A stretch of 64,000 nt of DNA from DASQFI01 sp035633215 (GTDB lineage Bacteria > Acidobacteriota > Vicinamibacteria > Vicinamibacterales > SCN-69-37), in the NCBI GenBank assembly GCA_035633215.1, contig DASQFI010000031.1, positions 1 to 64,000 of the forward strand, read 5' to 3'. Below the pieces are notes generated by a model. The model saw only the letters and a list, made by a program, of their open reading frames with translations. It was not told the DNA's origin and ran no database searches. The translations under genes and the position numbers were made by a program. Shown piece by piece: positions 42,101 through 50,909 of the stretch. The stretch's first letter is position 1, and each line of letters opens with the position of its first letter.

Positions 42101-43008
42101 CCAGCCGTCCCCGAGGTGGACCGCGCGATGCCAAAGTCGGTGATCAGCGCGTGGTCGTCGTCGTCGAGCAGAATGTTGGCAGGCTTCAGATCGCGGTGGA
42201 CGACGCCGGCATCGTGCGCCGCTACGAGACCGGAGGCAATCTGCTTCGCGATGGAGAGCGCGCGCGACAGGGGGAGCTTGTGCTCGCGCTTCAGGATACT
42301 GCTCAGGTCCGCCCCGTGGACGTAGGGCATCGTGATGTACTTGACGCCGTCGACCTCCCCAAGATCGTGGATGCGGACCACGTTTTTGTGCGTGACGTTG
42401 CGCGCCAGCAGCAGCTCGCGCTTGAAGCGCCGTTCGAGCTCGCGGGCCGCTTCCGGATTCTCCATCGCCTCGGGGCGGATCACTTTAATCGCGACGACGA
42501 CGCCGAGTTCCTGGTCCCACGCCTGATAGACGGAGCCCATGCCGCCGGTTCCCAGCAGCCGCACGAGGTGATACCGCGCCCCGAACGGCTGGCCGCCCAT
42601 CGGCCCGTGTAACCCCGTCGCGCCCCCGACCGCCTTGACCGGACCGCCAGGCGGTAGCGTGGGTGGCGTAAGTCCCGCGTGATGCGTACCCATTCCCGGA
42701 CCTGCCGCGATCGTCATGTCCGCGTCGGTCGGCTCCCCCAGCCGTGTCGCGTCGGCTGACGGCATCGACGGTGGCACGGACCCGGCCGGCGGCCAGGCGC
42801 CGGTGGCGAGGCCTGGGTCGGAGGCAGCGCCGAGGCCCGGCGGAGTGCCGAGCACGGTCTGGCCTTCTGGTTCCTGTTCACGAGGCTTTGCCGGAGGCCC
42901 GTCGGCCTTGACCACGTCATCCGCATGCACCTGAGGAAGGCTGCGGCCGCAGGACGTACAGTGACCATCAAGCGCAGGCGTCGCGCTGCCGCAATGGGGA
43001 CAGTTCAT
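39151..43008 (-). CDS. Ser/Thr protein kinase with zinc ribbon, FlgO-like domain and TPR array
   Basis: The protein has 1285 residues. A zinc ribbon comes first (C3, C6, C17, C20), then a Pro/Gly-rich linker and a kinase domain at 145-410 with LLGTGGMGSVYQAW, K175, HRDLKPANIL (271-280) and DFG (291-293), so it should be active. One membrane helix (about 460-478) splits the cytosolic kinase from a periplasmic part: a FlgO-like domain (SIVILPFRNLSGDRSLDYLG, about 498-650) and about 14 TPR repeats to residue 1270. This design is found in Acidobacteria and is thought to sense outside cues. The TPRs have typical YxxALxxxxxLGxxxxxAxxxxNLG patterns. The targets are not known. Confidence 0.93.
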   Translation of the reverse strand: MNCPHCGSATPALDGHCTSCGRSLPQVHADDVVKADGPPAKPREQEPEGQTVLGTPPGLGAASDPGLATGAWPPAGSVPPSMPSADATRLGEPTDADMTIAAGPGMGTHHAGLTPPTLPPGGPVKAVGGATGLHGPMGGQPFGARYHLVRLLGTGGMGSVYQAWDQELGVVVAIKVIRPEAMENPEAARELERRFKRELLLARNVTHKNVVRIHDLGEVDGVKYITMPYVHGADLSSILKREHKLPLSRALSIAKQIASGLVAAHDAGVVHRDLKPANILLDDDDHALITDFGIARSTSGTAGGTVAGTVVGTLDYMAPEQARGHTVDHRADIYAFGLILSDMLIGKRKTGHGGESSLAALVSRMTTAFPPLRSVDPNIPQTVSDVVTRCTALEPEGRYAKTRDLLADLESLDSHGHPTDGSSPTTTHAWTQTLPATTVPPQSVQAPAVPAVAKPSKRGWLLVAVGIAGLALGTGAFYFRDRIFSTSSGSAVPARSVSIVILPFRNLSGDRSLDYLGQTIAEQLRTQIGQSRSLRAVSSAQIGQILSDLRISQDTTLDPQRTKQIATLTSADIVISGQFGTFGSTIQITANLQDLPNDEMTVVPETAENQTVLLASIERLAAALREKLALAPDDLKAATASSFRPSSKSLAALQKYTEGLALVREGKLHDAVKAFQASTEEDREFALAFARLAQTYAALGFAPEAERYARTSVNLSGALPDVEKFMILASNARIMKNRAEAVGFYDKLSTLLPGSDEVLSDLAAALEDNADFERAHAEYTKLADRDKESLEALMGIGRVDVKRDKAEPALEPLGKALTIAIKRDNLEGQATAREWIGVAYRILNKPDLALNEFDQALKIARQLGRKRMIAEIIHEIGKVQANLGKFDLALKQYQESMALRQEIKDQQGIGDTLIDFGNAYANTGQLDRALAAFNESLRIQRDQRNVNYESLLLSNIGAIHTIRADHQQALTYYDQALNVGKKINNPGYTANALYNVGETQVRLGRYTEAQERFLEAIKLRRDGKDERGEAQVRSSLAKLFGHQGRFEAALTTARQAYDAMKRTPEQSDWTIVLLAEYGSALGNLGQVAEANKALESATALARKLNILALLSDVLNYQGDLYAHSADLQRARPFYEQALQAATKANDASRIALSRLHLAITAAKEGRPGVGTDLVKLAAEADRWGYKPEAVSASIVLGESLVASKQYPQAQRELEPALAASERMGLLIQRAQSHYWLSQAFTGAGDASGARQQLQAAQRVLDELKREAKTDAILKRADLAPIAAAK

Positions 43009-43093
43009 CGCGCGTGATTGCTTGCCAAAACGGAGGCCCCATTATCACGTCAACCTGTTGACATGACAACCGGATTTCCCTGGGATCGATGCC

Positions 43094-43122
43094 TTGACTA
43101 TCTAGGCTTTATTGCCTAGATT
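43094..43122 (+). promoter_or_regulatory. PadR promoter and operator
   Basis: TTGACT (43094-43099) and TAGATT (43117-43122) with a 17-bp spacer form a promoter. ATCTAGGC (43100-43107) and GCCTAGAT (43114-43121) are perfect inverted half-sites separated by 6 bases, filling the spacer and covering the -10. This is a fitting place for autorepression by the PadR at 43146. Confidence 0.8.
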
Positions 43123-43145
43123 ATCTTGGCATTGAGGTGCCCCGC

Positions 43146-43481
43146 ATGGCCGAGACCGACACCAACGCGCTGCTCCACGGCACCCTGGACGCGCTCATCC
43201 TGAAAACGCTCAGCGGCGGCGCCCGGCACGGCTACGGCATCGCCCGCTGGATCGAAGAAGCGAGCGAGGAAGCCGTCTCGGTCGAGGAAGGCTCGCTCTA
43301 TCCCGCGTTGTACCGGATGGAGCGGCGCGGCTGGATTGAAGCCGAGTGGGGCACGTCCGAGCTCGGCCGGAAGGCGAAGTTCTACCACCTCACCGCCAAA
43401 GGCCGGCGCCAGCTCGCCGCCGAGACCCGGCAGTGGGCGCGCTTCGCGCAGGCGGTCTCCAAGATCCTGCTGCCGATCTAG
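43146..43481 (+). CDS. PadR-family transcriptional repressor
   Basis: ATG 43146 gives 111 residues: LLHGTLDALILKTLSGGARH, GYGIARWIEEAS, SVEEGSLYPALYRMERRGW and LTAKGRRQLAAETRQWARF. This is the short PadR form with a single C-terminal dimer helix, and it is distinct from the PadR at 15495. It precedes the ADOP gene by 2 bases, so both are repressed together through the operator described at 43100-43121. The ligand is not known. Confidence 0.93.
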   Translation: MAETDTNALLHGTLDALILKTLSGGARHGYGIARWIEEASEEAVSVEEGSLYPALYRMERRGWIEAEWGTSELGRKAKFYHLTAKGRRQLAAETRQWARFAQAVSKILLPI

Positions 43482-43483
43482 AC

Positions 43484-46150
43484 ATGCGCTTCGGTCAACG
43501 GCTGCGCTCGCGATGGTGGCGAGGCCGCGTCGAGGACGAGGTCGACGCCGAATTCGATTTCCACGTGGAGATGCGGACCCGGCAGTACATCGCCGGCGGC
43601 CTCTCGCCCGCCGACGCGCGCGAGGCGGCCGTCCGGCGATTCGGGGACATCGATCGCGTCAACGCGCGCTGCCGCGCCCTGGGCAAACGAAGGGATCGTG
43701 AGATGCGCCACTCCGAATACCTCCTCGAACTGAGACAGGACATCCGCTTCGCACTCCGCCAGCTGCGGAAAAACCCGGGCTTCACGACCGTCGCGGTCCT
43801 CACGCTCTCGCTCGGCATCGCGGCGACGACAGCCATTTTCAGCGCGGTGAACGCGGTCGTTCTGCGGCCGCTGCCCTTCCCCGAATCGGATCGCATCATG
43901 GCGATCTACGAGGTGCTGCGCGATCGGTCGGGTAACGTCTCGGCGGGCAACTACGTGGACGGCGTCGAGCCGATGAAGAGCTTCTCGGCCGTGACGGCCA
44001 TTCAGTACTCCAGCTTCAACCTCGCCGATGACGACTCGGCCGAGCGCGTGATTGGCGCACGGGTCACTGCCGGCTTCTTCGACGTGTTCAACGTGCCGCC
44101 GGCGCACGGCCGCGTTTTCAGCGCGCAGGAAGATCGGCCTGGCGCCGGACAGGTGGTCGTGCTGAGCCACCGCCTCTGGACGCGGCGATTTGCGGGCGAC
44201 CCGAACATCCTTGGCCGGCACCTTCGCCTGAGCCAGGTCTCCCATCAGGTCGTCGGCGTCATGCCGGCGAGTTTCGATTTCACCAATCAGACCGAAGAAC
44301 TCTGGGTGCCGATCGCGTTCACGCCCGAGCGCAAGGCCGAGCACGACGAGCATTACCTCCAGGTCTACGGGCGGCTTGCGCCCGGTGTCTCACGCGAGCA
44401 GGCGACGTTGGAGCTGGCGGCCAGCGCCGAGCGGCTTCGCGCGGCCTTTCCCCGCGACAACGCCGAGCGCGGATTCAGAATCACCAGCGCGCTCGAAGAG
44501 CTGGTCACCGACTTTCCCCGCCGGATGTTCACGCTGCTCGGCGCCGTCGGCTTCGTGCTGCTCATCGCGTGCGGCAACATCGCCAGCCTGCTTCTCGCGC
44601 GCGGCGCCGCCCGCAGCGGCGAGCTGGCCATCCGGGCCGCGCTCGGCGCCGGCCGCGGCCGCATCCTCCGGCAGCTGCTCACCGAAAGCGCCGTGCTGGC
44701 ACTGCTCTCGGCCGCCGCGGGCATCGCCCTCGCGTTCTGGGGGATCCGCGGCCTCATTGCCGCGGCGCCGACCGGCATCCCGCGCCTCGAACAGACCTCA
44801 ATCGACCCGCACGTGCTCCTGTTTGCCGTCGGCCTGGCGATCGTCTGCGCGCTGCTGTTCGGTCTGGCGCCGGCGATTCGCGTCGCCGGCACGAGCGCGC
44901 TCGCGCTCAAGGAAAGCGGCCGCGGCGGGCCGGGACGTACCCGGGATCGACTCCGGACGGCGCTCGTCGCCGGCGAGCTCGCGATCGCGCTCGTGCTGCT
45001 CGTCGGCGCGGGCCTGCTGATCAGAAGCTCCATCGCGTTGCAGCGCGTCGACACCGGGTTCGATCCATCCGGCGTGTACTCCGCCCGGCTCTCGCTGCCG
45101 GCCGCCGAGTACGATCCCGATCGCGCCACACGGACGTTCCTGCAGATCGGCGAATCACTCTCGAAGGTGCCGGGCGTCGAAGCCGCCGGGCTCACGAGTC
45201 AGGTACCCATGGGCGGGGGCGGTAACAGCAACGGGCTTCTACCCGAGGGCGTGCCAGTCGACATCAAGCACGCCATCGACAGCCGGCTGAGGATCGTGAC
45301 GCCGGGGTACTTCCAGGCGATGCGCATCCCTATTCTCAAGGGACGCGCGATCGACGAGCGCGATCGCCGCGGCGGCCTCAAGGTCATGGTGATCAGCCAG
45401 TCGCTCGCGACCGCGGCGTTTCAGGGGCAGGATCCGATCGGCCGCCGGATCGCGTGCTGTGAACCGGGCCCGGACGGCAAGACGCCCGACTACAAGACGG
45501 TCGTCGGCGTCGCCGGCGACGTCCGCTGGCGGAGTCCCGGCGAAGCGCCGGCGCCGGAGTTCTATCTGCCAATCGATCAGATACCCGTGTCGGCCTGGGG
45601 CTGGATCCAGCGGACGATGTACATCGTCGCGCGGACGCCTGGCTCGCCCGAAAGCGTCGCCGATGGCGTGCGTCGCGCCACCGCGGAGATCGCGCCCGGC
45701 GTTCCGCTCTTCAACGTCCGCACCATGGAAGAACGGCTCAGCGGCGCGCTCACGACGAGCCGCTTCAACACACTGCTGCTGACGCTGCTTGGGGCAATCG
45801 GGCTGGTGCTCGCCGCGGTCGGCATCTACGGCGTCGTCGCGTACTTCGTGACGCGCCGGACGCAGGAAATCGGCGTCCGCATGGCGCTCGGCGCGACGCG
45901 GCTCGACGTCGTCGCGCTCGTCATCCGGCACGCGGCATGGCCAGTCGCGGCCGGTGTCGTGATCGGCGTCGGCGCGTCCGCGCTGCTCGCCGGCGTGCTC
46001 ACGCCGCAATTGTTCAAAGTTGCGCCGTACGATCCGGCGACGTTCGCGACCGTTGCGGGAACGCTGGTTGTGGTCGCGCTGGTCGCGAGTCTGGTGCCGG
46101 CGCGACGCGCCGCGTCGGTCGATCCGACGACCGCGCTCCATACGAACTGA
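43484..46150 (+). CDS. ADOP-type ABC transporter permease (MacB-like, orphan)
   Basis: ATG 43484 starts RFGQRLRSRWWRGRVEDEVD, and the protein has 888 residues. An N-terminal cytosolic helix bundle (DAEFDFHVEMRTRQYIAGGL) precedes FALRQLRKNPGFTTVAVLTL and the first membrane helix, then a MacB_PCD periplasmic domain, three helices with LIACGNIASLLLARGAAR, a second FtsX-like set and the C-terminal PTTALHTN. The layout equals that of the minus-strand ADOP at 12851 but sequence is not close. No ATPase is encoded beside it. Together with its PadR it forms the standard inducible two-gene unit. Confidence 0.94.
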   Translation: MRFGQRLRSRWWRGRVEDEVDAEFDFHVEMRTRQYIAGGLSPADAREAAVRRFGDIDRVNARCRALGKRRDREMRHSEYLLELRQDIRFALRQLRKNPGFTTVAVLTLSLGIAATTAIFSAVNAVVLRPLPFPESDRIMAIYEVLRDRSGNVSAGNYVDGVEPMKSFSAVTAIQYSSFNLADDDSAERVIGARVTAGFFDVFNVPPAHGRVFSAQEDRPGAGQVVVLSHRLWTRRFAGDPNILGRHLRLSQVSHQVVGVMPASFDFTNQTEELWVPIAFTPERKAEHDEHYLQVYGRLAPGVSREQATLELAASAERLRAAFPRDNAERGFRITSALEELVTDFPRRMFTLLGAVGFVLLIACGNIASLLLARGAARSGELAIRAALGAGRGRILRQLLTESAVLALLSAAAGIALAFWGIRGLIAAAPTGIPRLEQTSIDPHVLLFAVGLAIVCALLFGLAPAIRVAGTSALALKESGRGGPGRTRDRLRTALVAGELAIALVLLVGAGLLIRSSIALQRVDTGFDPSGVYSARLSLPAAEYDPDRATRTFLQIGESLSKVPGVEAAGLTSQVPMGGGGNSNGLLPEGVPVDIKHAIDSRLRIVTPGYFQAMRIPILKGRAIDERDRRGGLKVMVISQSLATAAFQGQDPIGRRIACCEPGPDGKTPDYKTVVGVAGDVRWRSPGEAPAPEFYLPIDQIPVSAWGWIQRTMYIVARTPGSPESVADGVRRATAEIAPGVPLFNVRTMEERLSGALTTSRFNTLLLTLLGAIGLVLAAVGIYGVVAYFVTRRTQEIGVRMALGATRLDVVALVIRHAAWPVAAGVVIGVGASALLAGVLTPQLFKVAPYDPATFATVAGTLVVVALVASLVPARRAASVDPTTALHTN

Positions 46151-46487
46151 ACGGCGCAAGTTCTCGCTCGATTTCATTTCCGGCGCGACTCTTTGGACAC
46201 AGCCCCGTAAAGTCATCGGGCGCGCAACCTTTTGTCTCCTCTCGCAAGTCCTCTGACAATTCACTTCGGAAGACCGACGGAACACACTCGGTCGATCCAG
46301 CAGAGTGATTGGTATTTCTAACGCACGCCGCGGTCCACACGCCATCTGTCAGGCAATTCCCACACTGGCCCTGGAATTGCTGATCTGATTGCCCATTGCG
46401 TCGCACGCTTTTCACGAGATCGCACTTTTGAGATCGCGTGAACAAGACGTTGGGGCACGACGCAGGGTGTCGGACCAGGCGGACCAT
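46151..46487. other. Intergenic region with a short inverted repeat
   Basis: No gene was recognised in these 337 bases. GCAATTCC (46353-46360) and GGAATTGC (46373-46380) are perfect inverted half-sites separated by 12 bases, about 110 bases before the next start, and could be an operator. AT-rich spots near 46300-46320 (GATTGGTATTTCTAACG) may hold a promoter. Confidence 0.45.
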
Positions 46488-48524
46488 ATGGTCAGACGCA
46501 GAATCGGAAAGAACCCCGGAGTTTTACGAAGACGCGTCGCGTCTCACGCGTATGGTCTTTGCCTGTTCGCGGCGGCAGTCATTGGCGTGGCGTGTGGCTC
46601 GTCGTCGAGAACGAGCACGGGTCCGACGCCACTCAAGTGCCAACCTTCGGTCGCACTCTCCACACAGTCGGTCGGCGCGGTCGGAGGTACGGCGACGCTG
46701 TCCGTCACGACGCAGCAGGAGTGCGCATGGTCCGTCACATCAGAGGTCGCATGGATCTCTGGTCTCTCGCCCGCGGCCGGACAAGGCAGCGCTCGGGTCG
46801 CGTTCTCCGTCGCGACCAACCCCGAGGCGGCCGTCCGTCAGGGTGACCTCGTCCTGAACGATCAGCGGATTCGAGTGCGCCAGGAAGCGGCGGCGTGCAA
46901 GTACGAGATTGCTCCCCGGAACCGCTCCCTGGACGCCGACGGCGACGAGTGGGAGGTCAGGGTCAGCGCCGTAACCGGCTGCACCTGGCGTGCCACGAGC
47001 AACGTGGCCTGGATGGCAATCAAAGCCGGCGAGACGGGCACACGCGACGGCGTGGTCGTCATCGAGGCGGACACGAACAGCGATCAGAACCCGCGCACGG
47101 GTTCGCTGATGATTGCCGGAGAAAGCTTCGCGGTCGTACAGGGCGGGATCGCGACCGCCCCGCCGGCGCCGCCGGGGTCGCCTGCACCTCCGGTGCCAGA
47201 GCCCATCTGTGCTTTCACGCTATCTCCGGCAACGCATGCCGCCCCGGCCGCAGGCGCCACCGGTACGACCGCGATCCAGGCAACACATCCGGGGTGCGTG
47301 TGGTCCGTTTCGAGCGACGCGGCCTGGCTGACGCCGAGCACAGGGGTCGGAGTAGGCAGCCAGTCGCTTGCGTTCAGCGTCGCCGCCAATGCAGGCGCGG
47401 TGCGGACGGGAAGACTGACGATCGGCGGCCAATTGTTCACCGTGACGCAAGCGGCCGCGACGATTCCGGGACCGGTGTGCCAGTACTCGCTCAACCCGAC
47501 CAGCCTCTCCGTCGGAACCGCCGGCGTGATAGCGAGCTCCGTCGCCGTGACGGCGGGCGTTGGTTGTTCATGGACCGCCACGACGGCCAGCCCCTGGATC
47601 CTCATCACGTCGGGCGCGAGCGGCACGGGGCCGGGCACCGTGCTTCTCAGCGTGGGCGTCAATTCTGGCGCCGCCCGAACCGGTGCCGTCACGATCGCCG
47701 GCCAGACGTTCAGCGTGACGCAAGCCGCCGCGCCGCTGTGCAGCTATTCGATCAATCCGGCCAGTCAATCGGTCGGTGCTGTTGGCGGCGGCGGAACGAT
47801 CACCGTGACGACCGCAGCCGGCTGCAGCTGGTCGGCGACGACGTCGAACAGCTGGATCTCTGTCGTCTCCGGCACCAGCGGCAGCGGAAACGGCACGGCC
47901 ACGATCACCATCGCTTCCAATCCTGGAGCGGCGCGCGTCGGTACGGTGACAGTGGCAGGGCAGACGTATACCGTCAATCAGGCGGCGGCGACGACGCCTC
48001 CGCCACCTCCGCCGAACTGCAGTTACACGATCACCCCGACGAGCCAATCGATTTCCGCTGGTGGCGCGACGAGGCGAACGATCGACGTCGACACCTCGAA
48101 CAACTGCGCCTGGACCGCGAGCAGCAATGCTCCGTGGATCTCGATCCGAAGCGGAGCATCGGATCAGGGCGACGGTGCAGTCGAGTACGACGTCAGTTCC
48201 AACCCTGGACCCGCGCGTCAGGGCACGCTCACCGTCGCTGGACACACGTTTACCGTGAACCAGGCCGGGCAAACGTGCACGTACTCGATCAACCCGACGA
48301 GTCAGTCCTTCAGCCTGCTCGGGGGTTCGGGATCCGTTTCAGTGTCTGCCCCACCCGGCTGTTCCTGGACCGCGGCCAGCAACAATTCCTGGATCACCGT
48401 GACCCAGGGCGGCGCCGGGACCGGGAACGCAACCGTCGTCTTCACGGTGGCGCCAAATCTGAGCGGCTCACGAACCGGAACGCTGACGATCGCGGGCCGG
48501 ACGTTCACGGTCACGCAAAACTAG
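46488..48524 (+). CDS. Lipoprotein with seven BACON-type repeats
   Basis: ATG 46488 is followed by RRRIGKNPGV and then SHAYGLCLFAAAVIGVACGS with lipobox GVAC. The protein has 678 residues and seven repeats of about 85 residues, each with a Cys at the start, a 'GCxWxAxSNxxWIxI' centre (e.g. GCSWTAASNNSWITV, NCAWTASSNAPWISI) and an end like RTGTLTIAGxTFTVTQ. This is the BACON/viral-like immunoglobulin repeat with one disulfide each, seen in surface proteins that bind glycans or mucin. Pro-rich linkers separate the second/third and fifth/sixth repeats. It ends in a repeat; no enzyme domain is attached. The outer-membrane gene follows by 14 bases. Confidence 0.93.
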   Translation: MVRRRIGKNPGVLRRRVASHAYGLCLFAAAVIGVACGSSSRTSTGPTPLKCQPSVALSTQSVGAVGGTATLSVTTQQECAWSVTSEVAWISGLSPAAGQGSARVAFSVATNPEAAVRQGDLVLNDQRIRVRQEAAACKYEIAPRNRSLDADGDEWEVRVSAVTGCTWRATSNVAWMAIKAGETGTRDGVVVIEADTNSDQNPRTGSLMIAGESFAVVQGGIATAPPAPPGSPAPPVPEPICAFTLSPATHAAPAAGATGTTAIQATHPGCVWSVSSDAAWLTPSTGVGVGSQSLAFSVAANAGAVRTGRLTIGGQLFTVTQAAATIPGPVCQYSLNPTSLSVGTAGVIASSVAVTAGVGCSWTATTASPWILITSGASGTGPGTVLLSVGVNSGAARTGAVTIAGQTFSVTQAAAPLCSYSINPASQSVGAVGGGGTITVTTAAGCSWSATTSNSWISVVSGTSGSGNGTATITIASNPGAARVGTVTVAGQTYTVNQAAATTPPPPPPNCSYTITPTSQSISAGGATRRTIDVDTSNNCAWTASSNAPWISIRSGASDQGDGAVEYDVSSNPGPARQGTLTVAGHTFTVNQAGQTCTYSINPTSQSFSLLGGSGSVSVSAPPGCSWTAASNNSWITVTQGGAGTGNATVVFTVAPNLSGSRTGTLTIAGRTFTVTQN

Positions 48525-48538
48525 CGGCAGATGGGTGC

Positions 48539-49738
48539 ATGACGCTCTTCTCCAGATTCCCCGGCGTCGTTTTCATCGTCGCAGGCGCCCTCGCGATGGT
48601 CACTGCCCTGCCGCCGCGCGCCGAGGCCCAGCAGTCCGTCAGCGAGGTGCTGACGTTCCTGCTGACCAACCGATCGATTCCGACCGACGATTTCGTGCTG
48701 GATGCGCGCGCGGCCGCCGCCACCGCCGACGCATTTTCCGGCTTTCTGCTGGCCGAATTGGGCACGCTGCCCGTGGGCTCCTCGGCGAGTGGATTCAGCT
48801 ACCGCTTGAATCCCGCGCTCGGCGCGACGGTTCGATCGTCCGACAGCTTCGGACCGATCTTCATCGAGCGATCGCTCACGGCCGGCGAAGGCCGAGCATC
48901 GTTCGCCCTGAGCTTCCAGAGCGTCGCGTTCGACAGCATCGACGGCCGGAAGCTGCGGGACGGCACGCTGGTCTCGGTCGCGAGCCGGCTGAATGCCGAT
49001 CCTCAGCCGTTCGATGTCGAGACCGTCACGCTCCGTCTGCGGACGGACGCCGTGCTGCTGTCGGCCGGATATGGTGTCACCGACCGATTGGATCTGAGCG
49101 CAACGATCCCGATGATCAGACTGGCTCTGGACGGCCAGCGGATCGACACCTATCGCGGTCTGGAGATCGTGCAGGCCACGGCGACGGCGACCGCCTCGGG
49201 CCTGGGCGATGCCGTCGTTCGCGCCAAGTACAACTTCGTCAGAAATGGCGCCAGCGGCTTCACGGTCGGCGGAGAGATGAGGCTGCCGACCGGCAGCGAA
49301 CGGAATCTTCTGGGGACCGGCCAGACCACGTTGAAAGCTCGACTCATCGGGTCGCTGGAGCGCGACCGGGTGGCCGTTCACGGCGACTTCGGCTACACAT
49401 TCGGCGGCGTGTCAGGTGAGCTCGATTACGGTGGCGCGGTCACCATGGTCGCCACGCCGCGCGTCACGTTCATTGGCGAACTGGCCGCGCGTCGTCTGGG
49501 ATCGATTGGCCGCCTGGCCGAGACCACGCAGTCTCATCCGACCCTGGCTGGTGTCGAGACGGTCCGGCTCACAGGCGTGCCCGAGACCACGCATCGCGCC
49601 ATTCTGGTGTTGGGGGCCAAGTGGAATGTCGCGGGCGCGGGCATCCTCGGTGGCCATGTCATGCGGCCGATCACCAGCGCGGGGCTCACCTCCCGCTGGA
49701 TCGCGGCGCTGACGTTTGACTATTCCTTCGAGTACTGA
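48539..49738 (+). CDS. Outer-membrane beta-barrel (MetA-pathway-of-phenol-degradation-like/transporter type)
   Basis: ATG 48539 gives 399 residues with a signal peptide (to AEAQ). Long amphipathic strands alternate with turns rich in Gly and Asp: LSAGYGVTDRLDLSATIPMI, GLGDAVVRAKYNFVRNGASG, FTVGGEMRLPTGSERNLLGT and a final strand ALTFDYSFEY with an aromatic end. 'GLGDxxxxxKYxxxxxGxxGxAxxxxxRLPTGxExNLLGTG' is the signature of a barrel family annotated as 'transporter'. Probably a passive channel. It may be in one transcription unit with the BACON lipoprotein upstream and the anchored protein downstream. Confidence 0.85.
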   Translation: MTLFSRFPGVVFIVAGALAMVTALPPRAEAQQSVSEVLTFLLTNRSIPTDDFVLDARAAAATADAFSGFLLAELGTLPVGSSASGFSYRLNPALGATVRSSDSFGPIFIERSLTAGEGRASFALSFQSVAFDSIDGRKLRDGTLVSVASRLNADPQPFDVETVTLRLRTDAVLLSAGYGVTDRLDLSATIPMIRLALDGQRIDTYRGLEIVQATATATASGLGDAVVRAKYNFVRNGASGFTVGGEMRLPTGSERNLLGTGQTTLKARLIGSLERDRVAVHGDFGYTFGGVSGELDYGGAVTMVATPRVTFIGELAARRLGSIGRLAETTQSHPTLAGVETVRLTGVPETTHRAILVLGAKWNVAGAGILGGHVMRPITSAGLTSRWIAALTFDYSFEY

Positions 49739-49743
49739 CGACG

Positions 49744-50814
49744 ATGCGTCGACGGCTGGCCGTTACGGACACGACCGACTACTTCGGGGAGTTCCTCGAG
49801 GAGCATCCCGGCCTCTGGCCGGAGCGCGCCCCCGATGGCGACGCGGTCGATCCGTTCAGCGAGTTCGGCACCGAGATCGACCCCGACGCGGATCGCTGGT
49901 TGCACGTCGCGCGCGGCAGCGACCCGCGCCCGCCGAAGGCTTACGACTATCGGCACATGCTGGCCGTGGCGACGGTTGTGCTCACTCTTTTCACCCCGGC
50001 CGGCGTCATCAGCACGGTCATTGTCGGCCGCGAGCTGACGGCGTCGCCAATGGAGGAGGAGATGTGGCATGCGCTGCCGCCGCTCCCGTCACGGCGGTTT
50101 ACCCCATCGGTCGACCGCCTGATTGGCATCCCGGTGATCGACGACCTGCCGACACCGCCTCGAGGGCCGGCCGGGTCCAAGGCGGACGCAGAGTCGTCAG
50201 CTGCGCCGCGCCAGCGGCTCCAGCCATTGCCGGCGTCGCCTGGTACCGCGTCACCGGCGCCGACCGCTCTGATGCCGCTCACGACGGCCCTCCTGTCGGC
50301 GCCGATCCCGCCGGCCGCGGGACTTGGCGTATCGCCGGCACCGGTGAGATCGAATCCGCCGCCGGCGAACATGACAGTTCCTACTACATCGCCGCCGGCA
50401 CCGGGGAGTCCATCCGCGACGCCCACAGCTCCGCCTGTCTCGACCGTCGCGCCGCCGCCATCCTCGCGAACGCCGGCAAACCCGCCGGCCGAATCGGTTG
50501 CGGTGCGAGCCGCGCTCGATCGCTATCGCGAGGCTTTCAGCAATCTGGACGCCGGCAGCGCGAAATCAGTGTGGCCCGCCGTCGACGAGAAGACGCTCGC
50601 GCGCGCGTTCACTCAGGTCTCGCGCCAGGAGTTCGTGTTCGACGCGTGCAACGTCGACGTCAGCGGCCCGCGCGCAACCGCTTCCTGCCAGGGACGCGCG
50701 CAGTACGTCCCGAAAGTCGGCAGCCGCACCGCCCGTTTCGAGCCCCGATCCTGGACATTCACGCTCCGCCGCGCGGAGACGCAGTGGACGATCGAGTCGG
50801 TGGACTCTCGATAG
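49744..50814 (+). CDS. Single-pass membrane protein with Pro-rich linker and NTF2-like C-terminal domain
   Basis: The 356-residue protein has an acidic N-terminal 70 residues, one membrane helix at about 73-95 (HMLAVATVVLTLFTPAGVIS), a periplasmic Pro/Ala/Ser-rich stretch of about 150 residues and a C-terminal domain of about 110 residues (VRAALDRYREAFSNLDAGSA, VDEKTLARAFTQVSRQEFVF, ...WTFTLRRAETQWTIESVD) with an NTF2/SnoaL-like outline. Such domains are found attached to kinases and lipoproteins in Acidobacteria. Function is not known. It follows the barrel gene by 5 bases, so they are likely linked. Confidence 0.75.
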   Translation: MRRRLAVTDTTDYFGEFLEEHPGLWPERAPDGDAVDPFSEFGTEIDPDADRWLHVARGSDPRPPKAYDYRHMLAVATVVLTLFTPAGVISTVIVGRELTASPMEEEMWHALPPLPSRRFTPSVDRLIGIPVIDDLPTPPRGPAGSKADAESSAAPRQRLQPLPASPGTASPAPTALMPLTTALLSAPIPPAAGLGVSPAPVRSNPPPANMTVPTTSPPAPGSPSATPTAPPVSTVAPPPSSRTPANPPAESVAVRAALDRYREAFSNLDAGSAKSVWPAVDEKTLARAFTQVSRQEFVFDACNVDVSGPRATASCQGRAQYVPKVGSRTARFEPRSWTFTLRRAETQWTIESVDSR

Positions 50815-50909
50815 GTCGCGCGAGTCCTCGACGGTCGAAATGGAATTACGCCGCCGACGCTCGAAGAGCGAAGGCGGAGGCCTGATTTTGGGCTATCCTC
50901 GGCGGGCGC

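Noticed and set aside
43346..43483. N-terminal extension of the ADOP permease into padR
   Set aside because: The ATG at 43484 starts the typical ADOP N-terminus, and the extension reads across the padR coding sequence.
47150..48524. Possible DNA-level tandem repeat or CRISPR-like array
   Set aside because: The periodicity comes from protein repeats (BACON) with diverged DNA; there are no equal short repeats with unique spacers.
46895..48538. Long N-terminal extension of the outer-membrane protein through the BACON gene
   Set aside because: The extension is low-complexity Arg/Gly-rich and shares DNA with the BACON repeats; a signal peptide starts at 48539.
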